From: Verrucomicrobiales bacterium
GTDB lineage: Bacteria > Verrucomicrobiota > Verrucomicrobiia > Limisphaerales > JAFMIX01
Direction: 5' to 3'
Length of the DNA stretch: 35,445 nt
Assembly (NCBI GenBank): GCA_017853785.1
Contig: JAFMIX010000003.1
Location: 1-35,445 of the forward strand
Positions 27,828 to 35,445 of the stretch are shown one piece after another (positions within the stretch are counted from its first letter, which is position 1; each line of letters opens with the position of its first letter). A program made the translations under genes and the position numbers. Under the pieces are notes generated by a model. The model was not told the DNA's origin. It saw only the letters and a program-made list of their open reading frames with translations, and searched no databases.

Positions 27828-29069
27828 ATGAGCACGCCAAATGAAACTTCCGCCCGCAACATCAATATCATCGGCGTCGGCGGCGCCGGCCAGAATCTGG
27901 TGGCGCAACTTGTGGCGCTGGCGCTGCCCGGGCTGCGCTGCGCGGTGCTGAACACCGCCGCGCCGACAGGGCCGATGGAATTTATTCCGCTCGCCGCCAA
28001 ACCGGTGCGCGATCTGGAAGTGGCGGACGGCGCGCAGGTGGATGCCGCGCTGGCCCCAGCCCAGCCGCAGTTGCAGGCGTGGCTCGCGGGGGCGGACGTG
28101 GTGTTTATCGTCGCGGGTTTGGGCGGCAAGACCGGCAGCGCGTTCGCGCCGGCGGTGGCGCGGTTGGCGAAGGCGACAGGCGCGTTGACGTTGGGTTTTG
28201 TGACGACGCCGTTCGCGTGCGAGGCGAGCCGACGGGCGCGGCAGGCGGAACAGGGCTTGGTGCGGTTGCGGGCCGAGGCGGATGGCGTGATCGCGCTGCC
28301 GAACGAAAAAATCGTGCGGCTGATCGACGAGAACACCAGCCTGCTCGACACGTTCAAGATTTCCAACGAACTGCTCACCGCCGGTCTGGCCGGGGTGTGG
28401 CGGTTGCTGCATTGCCCCGGGCTAATCCCGATCCATTTTGACGATCTGCGCGAGCTGATCCGCAGCGGCAAGGCGGAGAATGTCTTCGCTACCGCCGAGG
28501 CCGCCGGACCGAACCGTGGCCGGGAAGTGGTGGAGCAATTGGTGGCGCATCCGCTGCTCGATGGCGGGCGCGCGCTCGGCGCGGCGCCGGCGGCGTTGGT
28601 GAGCATCGTGGGCGGGCCGGGACTTTCGCTGGCGGAAGTGAATCGCGTGATGGAACAGCTCAACCGCCAGTGCGAAGGCGCGCAGGTGCTGATGGGTGCG
28701 GCGATCGACGAGACTTTCAAGGACCGCCTCGCGGTGACGATGATTGTGGCGCGCGGGGAAGTCGCCAAGCCCGTTGCCCCGGTCGGGGAATTGGACACGC
28801 AATTCCTCCACGCCGCGGAGCCGGTGCGGCCGCCCTCGCGGTTCGTGCCGCCGCCGCCGGCATTGTCGCCGGAAAAAATCGAGCAACTGGCCGCGCGACG
28901 GATGACCGGCGGCGGGCGCACGCGCAAAAGCGGACCGAAGATGACGCAGGAGCAGTTGCCGCTGGAGATCGTTTCCAAAGGGCGCTTCGACAAGAGCGAG
29001 CCGACGGTGCGAAACGGAGAAGACCTCGATCAGCCGACTTTCATCCGGCGCGGGATGGTGCTGAACTGA
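27828..29069 (+). CDS. ftsZ: Divergent FtsZ-like tubulin/FtsZ family protein
   Basis: NINIIGVGGAGQN...NTAAPTG...GADVVFIVAGLGGKTGSAFAP...GFVTTPFACEASRRARQAEQGL...PNEKIVRLIDENTSLLDTFKISNELL...GPGLSLAEVNRVM...GAAIDETFKDRLAVTMIV; C-terminal DLDQPTFIRRGMVLN; directly 3' of ftsA. Confidence 0.85.
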   Translation: MSTPNETSARNINIIGVGGAGQNLVAQLVALALPGLRCAVLNTAAPTGPMEFIPLAAKPVRDLEVADGAQVDAALAPAQPQLQAWLAGADVVFIVAGLGGKTGSAFAPAVARLAKATGALTLGFVTTPFACEASRRARQAEQGLVRLRAEADGVIALPNEKIVRLIDENTSLLDTFKISNELLTAGLAGVWRLLHCPGLIPIHFDDLRELIRSGKAENVFATAEAAGPNRGREVVEQLVAHPLLDGGRALGAAPAALVSIVGGPGLSLAEVNRVMEQLNRQCEGAQVLMGAAIDETFKDRLAVTMIVARGEVAKPVAPVGELDTQFLHAAEPVRPPSRFVPPPPALSPEKIEQLAARRMTGGGRTRKSGPKMTQEQLPLEIVSKGRFDKSEPTVRNGEDLDQPTFIRRGMVLN

Positions 29070-29223
29070 TTTTCCAGCTGCGGATTTTCACGGATGGAAC
29101 ACAGAGGGTGGGGCTGACCTGCCGGGCGGCCCAAATTTCGGCCGTGCGGCAGCACTGCGTAACCGGGGAAATTTATGAGCGAGGCAATCAAAACCAAACC
29201 GGGGGTGGAAACTTGCGCCGGGT

Positions 29224-29706
29224 TCAACCTGTCCCCGGAATGGCTCTCAGGGGCAGGTGTTCGGCGCGGATCTCGTTTTCGTCGCAGTGGAGCAGGGCGA
29301 CGCTGCGTTCCGTGCCGGATTTGGGCTTGCCGGCGTAACCGGGGTTCAGGAAGAGCGTGCCGTTGATGACTTGATTGTATGGCTTGTGCGTGTGGCCGAA
29401 GATGACGACATCGGGCCGGTGTTTGGCGAGTAGGGCTTGGAGCTTCTCGTCGGGCGCGAGCGGGTTGACAATGTGGTGGAGGAGGAACTTGCGGTGCGCC
29501 AGCGTGAGGATTTCCGTGAGACGATAGGTCATGCCGAAATCGGTGTTGCCAAGGCAGGCCGTGACGGGCGCGATGGCCTCCAGTTCCATCAGAATCATCG
29601 GCATCCCGACGTCGCCGCCGTGGAGGATGTGGTCCACGCCGGCGAAGAGTTTGGCGACGCGGGGGTCGAGGAAGTCGTGCGTGTCGGAGATGATGCCGAG
29701 CTTCAT
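29224..29706 (-). CDS. YfcE/MJ0936-type metallophosphoesterase
   Basis: MKLGIISDTHDFLDPRV...HILHGGDVG...CLGNTDFG...VVIFGHTHKPYNQVINGTLFLNPGYAGKPK. Confidence 0.93.
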   Translation of the reverse strand: MKLGIISDTHDFLDPRVAKLFAGVDHILHGGDVGMPMILMELEAIAPVTACLGNTDFGMTYRLTEILTLAHRKFLLHHIVNPLAPDEKLQALLAKHRPDVVIFGHTHKPYNQVINGTLFLNPGYAGKPKSGTERSVALLHCDENEIRAEHLPLRAIPGTG

Positions 29707-29779
29707 GTGGAAAGTGGCAGGCTAAAGATTGCAGGTTTGTCCGGTGCGGACAGTTCTGGGAACTTGAAGCCTGCAACGT

Positions 29780-30421
29780 TCAACTGGCAACCTCTTCAGG
29801 TTCGCCTTCGGCGGTTTCTTCGTCGCGCGCCCCGGCTTTTTTATCGGCGGGGGATTCGGCGGCGGCGGCGATTTTCATCGCGGCGGTGAACAGCGCGGTG
29901 AAGAGGCCGCCGCTGAGGAGGGTGTTGCGGAAGAATTCCCACGTCTGCGGCCAGCCGCCCGTGCCTTTGGTGAGGGCGATGAACCAGCCGGCGAGGGTCT
30001 TGGTGTATTCGGGGTTGCCGAAAGGATTGAAGAGCCACGAGGCGGTGTTGGTGATGAGGTAGAACAACAACGCGCCGAGCACGCCGCCGCCGAGCAGCGC
30101 AGCGAAGCTGGATTGCGGCTTGAACCGGCGACCGAGCAGGATGATAACGAGGAAGGCGGCGTAGTTGCAGAGTTGATATTTCAACACGGAGGTTTCCCAG
30201 ACGTTGATGTCGAGAGCGAGCCAGTAGTAGAGGTTGAGGCCGATGTCCGTGACCAGCAGCACACCGAGTGGTAGCCACCACGCGGCGCGGCCGGAAAAAT
30301 AGACGCCGGCGCAGAAAGCCAGGGCGTACGCGGCGCTGAAATTCTGCGGTAACGCGCCGGGCATCCGCGACAGCGCGAACACCGCCAGCAGCGCGAGCGG
30401 CAATGCAATCTTTCCTTTCAC
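29780..30421 (-). CDS. DUF6580-like integral membrane protein
   Basis: KGKIALPLALLAVFALSRMPGALPQNFSAAYALAFCAGVYFSGRAAWWLPLGVLLVTDIGLNLYYW...NTASWLFNPFGNPEYTKTLAGWFIALTKG; probable GTG start at 30421. The 31426 ORF-track start is too long. Confidence 0.7.
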   Translation of the reverse strand: MKGKIALPLALLAVFALSRMPGALPQNFSAAYALAFCAGVYFSGRAAWWLPLGVLLVTDIGLNLYYWLALDINVWETSVLKYQLCNYAAFLVIILLGRRFKPQSSFAALLGGGVLGALLFYLITNTASWLFNPFGNPEYTKTLAGWFIALTKGTGGWPQTWEFFRNTLLSGGLFTALFTAAMKIAAAAESPADKKAGARDEETAEGEPEEVAS

Positions 30422-30457
30422 CGCCGGCAATGATACGCCTCTCGTCCGCCATGACAA

Positions 30458-31186
30458 GTGGCGGAAATGGAAAAACTTTTTGACATCATCCACGAGGACG
30501 CCGACCTGCTGGTGCTGAACAAACCGGCAGGCCTCGTCTGCCATCCGACGAAGGGCGACGAGTATTCGAGCCTCATCAGCCGCGTGCGGTTGCACGTCGG
30601 CGCGGCGACGACGGCGCATCTGGTGAATCGCCTCGACCGCGAAACCGGCGGCGTGGTGCTGGTGGCGAAGAATGCCGCGACGGCGGGCGAGTTGGGGAAA
30701 ATTCTGGAAAGCCGCACGGCGGAAAAGGAATACTTTGCCATCGTCCACGGTCACGTCGCGGCGGAGCAGGGGAGGATTGACGGGCCGCTGGGCAAGGACG
30801 AGCGCAGTCGCGTGGTGATCAAGGATTGTGTGCGCGCGGACGGCGCGGCGGCGGTGACGGAGTTTTTCGTGCAGCGGCGGTTCGAGCGGGCGGAAGGAAG
30901 GTTTTCGTTGTTGCGTGTGCTGCCGCAGTCGGGGCGCAAGCACCAGATCCGCATCCACCTCGCACACCTGGGGCATCCGCTGGTCGGCGACAAGATTTAC
31001 GGCGGGGACGAGGATTTGTATCTCGCGCTCGTGGAAGGCCGGCTCACGGCGGAGCAGCGGGCGCGGCTGATTCTGGAGCATCACGCGCTGCATGCAGCGG
31101 CGGTGCGGTTGGTCTGGCGCGGGCAAGCGGTGGAGTTCAAGGCGAAGCCGGAGGAGTGGTTCGCGGCTTTTGCGGGCGGCGAGTAA
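30458..31186 (+). CDS. RluA family pseudouridine synthase
   Basis: LLVLNKPAGLVCHPT...AHLVNRLDRETGGVVLVAKN...LGKILESRTAEKEYFAIVHG...RVLPQSGRKHQIRIHLAHLGHPLVGDKIYGG; ATG alternative at 30467. Confidence 0.92.
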   Translation: MAEMEKLFDIIHEDADLLVLNKPAGLVCHPTKGDEYSSLISRVRLHVGAATTAHLVNRLDRETGGVVLVAKNAATAGELGKILESRTAEKEYFAIVHGHVAAEQGRIDGPLGKDERSRVVIKDCVRADGAAAVTEFFVQRRFERAEGRFSLLRVLPQSGRKHQIRIHLAHLGHPLVGDKIYGGDEDLYLALVEGRLTAEQRARLILEHHALHAAAVRLVWRGQAVEFKAKPEEWFAAFAGGE

Positions 31187-31292
31187 CGGTTGGTTGGGAT
31201 CTTGATCTTCGCCGCGGGCGTTATGTTGAGCACGCCGGCGTGCATTGATTCCGTTTGCGGCGGCGGCGTTTTTCTGGCACATACGGCGCATC

Positions 31293-32819
31293 ATGAATCT
31301 TGGACGTAAGGCATTTATTTTGATGGCGGCGTTCGGCGTTTGGGCCGGCGCGGGTGATGGCCTGGCGGCGCCGGCGGCGGCCACAACGACCTCGCGGTTG
31401 CATTGGCTGGGCAGCCGACAGATCAACGCGTCGCCGGAAGCTCGGCGATTTCAGACGCTATGGAATCTGCCGGAGAGCGTGGCGATGCAAAAGCAGTTGC
31501 TGGACAAGCTCGCCGGGGCGACGAATGCCACCAGCAAGGCGGATGCGCGGCTGCGAGCATTGCTTGAGGATGTCTTGTGCGAGGAATTTTATGCCGAGGT
31601 GCGGCACGAGCCGAATCAACCGGGCGCGGCGGTGTTCGCCATCCGCTTGAACGCGGAGCGGGCGCGGTTGTGGGAATCGAACCGCACCGCGTTGCCCAAG
31701 GGGATCGAGTTGGCCCGCGTCGGCGAATGGACGCTCCTCGGTCAGTCGCCCGGCGCGAATCCGTTGCTTGCGGAATGGCGGGAACGCATCGCCAAGAGCG
31801 GTGCGCCAGCGGCGCGGGGGGCGACGAATTTTTGGCTGGAGGCGGATATGGATCTGCCGGCGGTGGCGCGGGTGCTGGGTTGGAAATTGGAGTTGCCGGC
31901 GGGCTGGCCGCGGACGGTGTTCACGGTAGTGGGCGACGGGGAGAATGTGTTGACGCGCGGTACGCTGGATTTCGCCCGGCCGCTGGACTTGAAGTTGGAG
32001 GCGTGGCGCATCCCGACGAATCTGATCCGCGAGCCGTTGATCGGCTTCGCGGCAGCACGCGGGCTGGGGCCGGTGGTGACGGATACGGGCTTCTGGAAGT
32101 GGACGCAACTGGGCGCGGCTCCGGAGCAGATGTTTCTCTGGGCGCAGGCGGGGGTGCCGTTTCAGACCTACTTCGCGGGGCTAATGCCGGGCGGCTCGGC
32201 TCAGGTGCAGGCGCTTTCTGCGCGATTGCAGGGGGAGGGTAATGCTTGGGCCGCGACCAATCGGATGGGAAGTTTTGAGCCTCTGCCCGGCGTCGGGGGA
32301 GTCGAGTGGAAGAATGTTCCGTTCATGAGCCCGTTTGTGCGAAGCACTTCATCGGGTCAGCGCGACTACGTTTATGGCGGATTATTCAATTTGTCCGACT
32401 CGCGCACCAACGCCACCTTGCCGGCGGAACTGCTCCAACAGGTCGTCGGTGCGCCGCGTCTGGTGTTATACGACTGGGAGTTGACCGGTGCTCGCATGGA
32501 AAGCTGGTTACAAATCACCCAATTGTTCCGGGTGATGTTCCGGAAGGCGCAATTGCCCGCCAATTCAGCGGGTTTGATGTGGTTGCGGGCATTGACTCCA
32601 AAACTGGGCAATACTGTGACAACGGTCACGCAGACCGATGCGCATGAACTCCACTTCACTCGCAAGTCCACCAGCGGCTGCACCGCGCTGGAATTGCATT
32701 TGTTCGCGGACTGGATGGAGTCCCCGGAGTTTCCTAAGGGCTTGCATACATTCCAAGCTGCCCCGGGGTTTGGTTTTGGTGGAAAACGCCCGGCTCCGAC
32801 GATGCCGCCTAAAAAATAG
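31293..32819 (+). CDS. Hypothetical exported protein
   Basis: 508 aa ORF with N-terminal signal-like MNLGRKAFILMAAFGVWAGAGDGLAAPAA; no family recognised. Start trimmed from 31245. Confidence 0.7.
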   Translation: MNLGRKAFILMAAFGVWAGAGDGLAAPAAATTTSRLHWLGSRQINASPEARRFQTLWNLPESVAMQKQLLDKLAGATNATSKADARLRALLEDVLCEEFYAEVRHEPNQPGAAVFAIRLNAERARLWESNRTALPKGIELARVGEWTLLGQSPGANPLLAEWRERIAKSGAPAARGATNFWLEADMDLPAVARVLGWKLELPAGWPRTVFTVVGDGENVLTRGTLDFARPLDLKLEAWRIPTNLIREPLIGFAAARGLGPVVTDTGFWKWTQLGAAPEQMFLWAQAGVPFQTYFAGLMPGGSAQVQALSARLQGEGNAWAATNRMGSFEPLPGVGGVEWKNVPFMSPFVRSTSSGQRDYVYGGLFNLSDSRTNATLPAELLQQVVGAPRLVLYDWELTGARMESWLQITQLFRVMFRKAQLPANSAGLMWLRALTPKLGNTVTTVTQTDAHELHFTRKSTSGCTALELHLFADWMESPEFPKGLHTFQAAPGFGFGGKRPAPTMPPKK

Positions 32820-33012
32820 TCGTCTGCAGTTTGGCCGCGTCGGATATTTTGACCCAAATTTCGAAATGGAAATATTCCGGCAGCGGAGTGTGCTCGTTCA
32901 GCGCTCCAGCAGGTGAATTATCCCGCACTGAAAAAATTCCTGCTGCCGAAATCCGAAAATCGCTGTAAAGGCCGCGCTTTGGCGTGATGCAAATTCACTC
33001 AGTGATTTCGTA

Positions 33013-33801
33013 TCACTCGCCACCCGGGGTCGGTGGCGTTGGCGTCAAGAAAGTGGGCGGCATCGGAGGCATCCCGGGTGTGTTACGGTGCGCCTCCATC
33101 ATGATTGCCTGATTGATGATTTGAACTTCCGGGGACTCGGCAGCAGGTGCATTCAGTTGGGCGGAACTTTGCGGCAACCGTAGCGAGCGTGAAGGGATGG
33201 AGCGCAGCCCGCCGCTGGAACTAGGTTGGGCAATGCCAGGGGTGAATGCCGTCGGAGTCGTTCCTGGTGCGGTGGTCGTGCCAGAGCCGATGGTGGTCAC
33301 GCCGGCAGCTCCCGGAATCGGCGGTCTGCCAGGAATGGGAATTCCCCCATGCCCGCCCGGTATCCCAGGTGACCCCGGGACTGCTGCTGGTGCGGCTGGG
33401 GCTTTCAGGCCATCCTTGTCAAACGTCAGGGTCGCGACGTTGCCAGCATTGCTCACCTTGACCGTGCCGGCGATGCTGTCAATCGCCAAGACTTCGATCT
33501 GCCCTTCGCGTTGGCCTTCGGTGAGGATATAGGACTGGCTCTTTCCGCTCGGCCCGGGCTCTTGCACCATCAGGAGGGCGTTCTTGATACCCAGAATGGT
33601 GGTTATGCCCGTGAGCTTGATGTTCGAGGGCGGTGGTGTGGGGTCAACTACGGGCGCGGGCGGCGGCGGGGGAATCAGACCGAAGGAATTGCGGGTGACG
33701 ATGCTTTTAAATGGGTTTTCGCCCGGAAGCGTTGCCTGCGCCGGCGGGAGCAGGAGATATCCACCCGCCAGGACCAATGGCATCATCAACACTCGTTTCA
33801 T
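33013..33801 (-). CDS. Hypothetical exported Pro/Gly-rich protein, possibly GspC/PilP-like periplasmic domain
   Basis: Signal MKRVLMMPLVLAGGYLLLPPAQA; NPFKSIVTRNSFGL...NIKLTGITTILGIKNALLMVQEP...SYILTEGQREGQIEVLAIDSIAGTVKVSNAGNVATLTF; PGSPGIPGGHGGIPIPGRPPIPG tract. Start trimmed from 33849. Confidence 0.6.
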   Translation of the reverse strand: MKRVLMMPLVLAGGYLLLPPAQATLPGENPFKSIVTRNSFGLIPPPPPAPVVDPTPPPSNIKLTGITTILGIKNALLMVQEPGPSGKSQSYILTEGQREGQIEVLAIDSIAGTVKVSNAGNVATLTFDKDGLKAPAAPAAVPGSPGIPGGHGGIPIPGRPPIPGAAGVTTIGSGTTTAPGTTPTAFTPGIAQPSSSGGLRSIPSRSLRLPQSSAQLNAPAAESPEVQIINQAIMMEAHRNTPGMPPMPPTFLTPTPPTPGGE

Positions 33802-33870
33802 GTCAGAAATATAACCGCGCTCCTGAATCAACACCACCGCCAAATACAAGTTGCTCCCTGTGGTCTAGAA

Positions 33871-34071
33871 AACCACGAATGGACACGAATTCACATGAAT
33901 GCGAACGGAGTCAGATCATTACTCGCCTTCTCATAACATCGGTTTAGCCTGCCACACAGCGTGTAACACAGGTGAGACGTGCATGAAGTCGAAGGTTTGA
34001 GCCTGTTTAATTGATGAAGCCCTTATTGGAATGGTTTCTTGATTAGAGTTAATTCGTGTCCATTCGTGGTT
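33871..34071. repeat. Inverted-repeat-flanked intergenic element (REPIN/MITE-like)
   Basis: 21-bp perfect inverted arms AACCACGAATGGACACGAATT (33871-33891) and AATTCGTGTCCATTCGTGGTT (34051-34071). Confidence 0.7.
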
Positions 34072-34115
34072 CTCCTTCTGGGTCGGCTTAGAGTGTTCAA
34101 AAAAAGTAAAAAAAT

Positions 34116-34144
34116 TTGACACCTTGTGCACGCTCTGCAATATT
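34116..34144 (+). promoter_or_regulatory. Candidate sigma70-type promoter
   Basis: Perfect TTGACA (34116-34121), 17-nt spacer, AATATT (34139-34144), preceded by an A-rich tract; 38 nt upstream of the ATG at 34182. Confidence 0.5.
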
Positions 34145-34181
34145 CGGGTCACACACGGTAAACAATAAACACAAACACAAC

Positions 34182-34838
34182 ATGAGAACACACAAACTCC
34201 TCGCCGCGGCGGCGATATTCGCGGTCAGTGTTGCCACCTCTCTGGCACAGCCCTATTCACAGAACATTGTCGGGTATATCAACTTGACGGTTAAACCCGG
34301 CTTCAACCTGATTGCAAATCAGTTGAACTCCAGTGGTAGTAATACTTTAAACTCGATTTTTACTTCACCTACGGATGGTGACACTGTTTACAAATATGTT
34401 GGTGGGACTTTTCAGCAGGCCCTCGCGGATGCTGGTGCCTGGGTTGATCCCGTTTCAGGAGACCCAACCCCGATGACTTTGAGCCCGGGTCAAGGGTTCT
34501 TTTACTTCAGTCCAAGTGCCACCGACAAGACGGTGACTTTGGTCGGCAGCGTGTCGACAGGCACAAACACAACCGTTTTGAATTCTGGATTCTCATTAGT
34601 TGCCTCTGCTACACCGGAGTCATACCAGTTGGCTGGAACTAATTACCCTGGCGTCGACGGCGATACGTTCTACAGATATGCATCTGGAACATTTCAACAA
34701 TCGCTGTGGGATGCGGGTGGCTGGGTTGACCCGGTTACTGGCGATCCAGTTACTGTGCAGCCTGCCGTCGGTGAAGGTTTCTTCCTTTTCAATGCCGGAG
34801 CCTCTAGAAATTGGACCAGAGTATTCAATCCCCAATAA
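34182..34838 (+). CDS. Hypothetical secreted protein with internally duplicated module
   Basis: Signal peptide MRTHKLLAAAAIFAVSVATSLAQ; two similar halves (DGDTVYKYVGGTFQQALADAGAWVDPVSGDP / DGDTFYRYASGTFQQSLWDAGGWVDPVTGDP). Start trimmed from 34116. Confidence 0.75.
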   Translation: MRTHKLLAAAAIFAVSVATSLAQPYSQNIVGYINLTVKPGFNLIANQLNSSGSNTLNSIFTSPTDGDTVYKYVGGTFQQALADAGAWVDPVSGDPTPMTLSPGQGFFYFSPSATDKTVTLVGSVSTGTNTTVLNSGFSLVASATPESYQLAGTNYPGVDGDTFYRYASGTFQQSLWDAGGWVDPVTGDPVTVQPAVGEGFFLFNAGASRNWTRVFNPQ

Positions 34839-34874
34839 TCACAGTTATTGCATACAACCTTAAATTAAAATCAA

Positions 34875-35445
34875 ATGAAAACTACAATCGTTGCATTAAT
34901 CGGAATTTCAATAGCCCTAAATAGTTTCGGGCAAGGGCAATTTAGCTTCCAAAACGCGAACGTATCTGCCCAACGGATTACCACAAATGCTTTGGCGAAT
35001 CCGGGCGGGACTGTGGGTAGCATGGCTGGAGCTAGCAATTACCAGTTTCAGGTTTTTTATGGCCCTAACGCCAGTTCCATGACTAACGCTTCTCAAGTAT
35101 TTTTTAATGGATCGACAGCCGGACTGATTTCAGGCGGAACGATTACTTTAGTTGCGGGTTATCCGGCGCTTAGCCCGGTTGGGGCGCTTCAGGCGTTTGG
35201 TTGGTCGACTGGGTTGACGCTCGCTCAAGCTCAAATCACGCCTGGTGCGTTTTGGGGGTCGAGCACGATAATCTCTCCGACTCCTGCTGATCCGCTTGCT
35301 CCGCTGTTCAATTTGTTTACCAGCACTGCCAGTTCAACCCAGTTCTCGGGATTTGTCCTGAATGTTGTCCCGGTTCCCGAGCCCTCCACAATGGTGCTGG
35401 CTGGATTGGGTGCGGCTTCATTGCTGCTGTTCCGCCGCCGCAAGC
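34875..35445 (+). CDS. PEP-CTERM sorting-domain protein (truncated by window edge)
   Basis: My translation from ATG 34875: MKTTIVALIGISIALNSFGQGQFSFQNANVSAQ...VVPVPEPSTMVLAGLGAASLLLFRRRK. Absent from the ORF track because no stop occurs before the edge. Confidence 0.88.
   Translation, partial: MKTTIVALIGISIALNSFGQGQFSFQNANVSAQRITTNALANPGGTVGSMAGASNYQFQVFYGPNASSMTNASQVFFNGSTAGLISGGTITLVAGYPALSPVGALQAFGWSTGLTLAQAQITPGAFWGSSTIISPTPADPLAPLFNLFTSTASSTQFSGFVLNVVPVPEPSTMVLAGLGAASLLLFRRRK

Noticed and set aside
24851-28412. Overlapping minus-strand ORFs of 611 and 673 aa
   Set aside because: Antisense shadows of ddl, ftsQ, ftsA and ftsZ; composition is Arg/His/Gln-rich and no family is recognised.
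30422-31426. N-terminal extension of the 548 aa minus-strand ORF
   Set aside because: It lies antisense to the RluA gene; the hydrophobic DUF6580-like protein begins near 30421.
1-35445. CRISPR arrays, rRNA, tRNA, transposase or phage genes
   Set aside because: No direct-repeat arrays, tRNA-like cloverleaf with conserved TTCGA arm, rRNA signature, or recognisable transposase/integrase translation was seen; tRNAscan-SE/Infernal would be needed to exclude small RNAs fully.

Overview
The window is high-GC bacterial chromosome. Gene content, a PEP-CTERM protein and a 'NHEWTRI'-type intergenic repeat suggest Verrucomicrobiota, probably Limisphaerales/Pedosphaera-like (an inference, not tested by search). 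The left arm has a truncated acyl-CoA synthetase-like gene, a receiver-histidine kinase, a YggT-family gene, and gltA-sucC-sucD on the minus strand. Next come an N-acetylmuramoyl-L-alanine amidase, a cob(I)alamin adenosyltransferase, a ClC chloride channel interrupted by four in-frame TAG codons, a RibD-C-type reductase and queA. About 12.2-29.1 kb is a long dcw (division/cell wall) cluster: mraZ, two small unknown proteins, rsmH, ftsL-like, ftsI, SIMPL-domain protein, murF, mraY, LysM lipoprotein, ftsW, murG, murB, ddl, ftsQ, ftsA and a very divergent ftsZ. murE, murD and murC are absent from their usual places. The right arm has a YfcE-like phosphoesterase, a DUF6580-like membrane protein, an RluA-type pseudouridine synthase, exported proteins, an inverted-repeat element, a duplicated-module secreted protein and a truncated PEP-CTERM protein missed by the ORF track. 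The items most worth follow-up are the FtsZ homologue with altered GTPase loops, the non-canonical dcw insertions, the all-amber interrupted ClC gene, the 10-bp-periodic MraZ operator, and the LysM gene bracketed by two palindromes. I found no rRNA, tRNA or CRISPR array.
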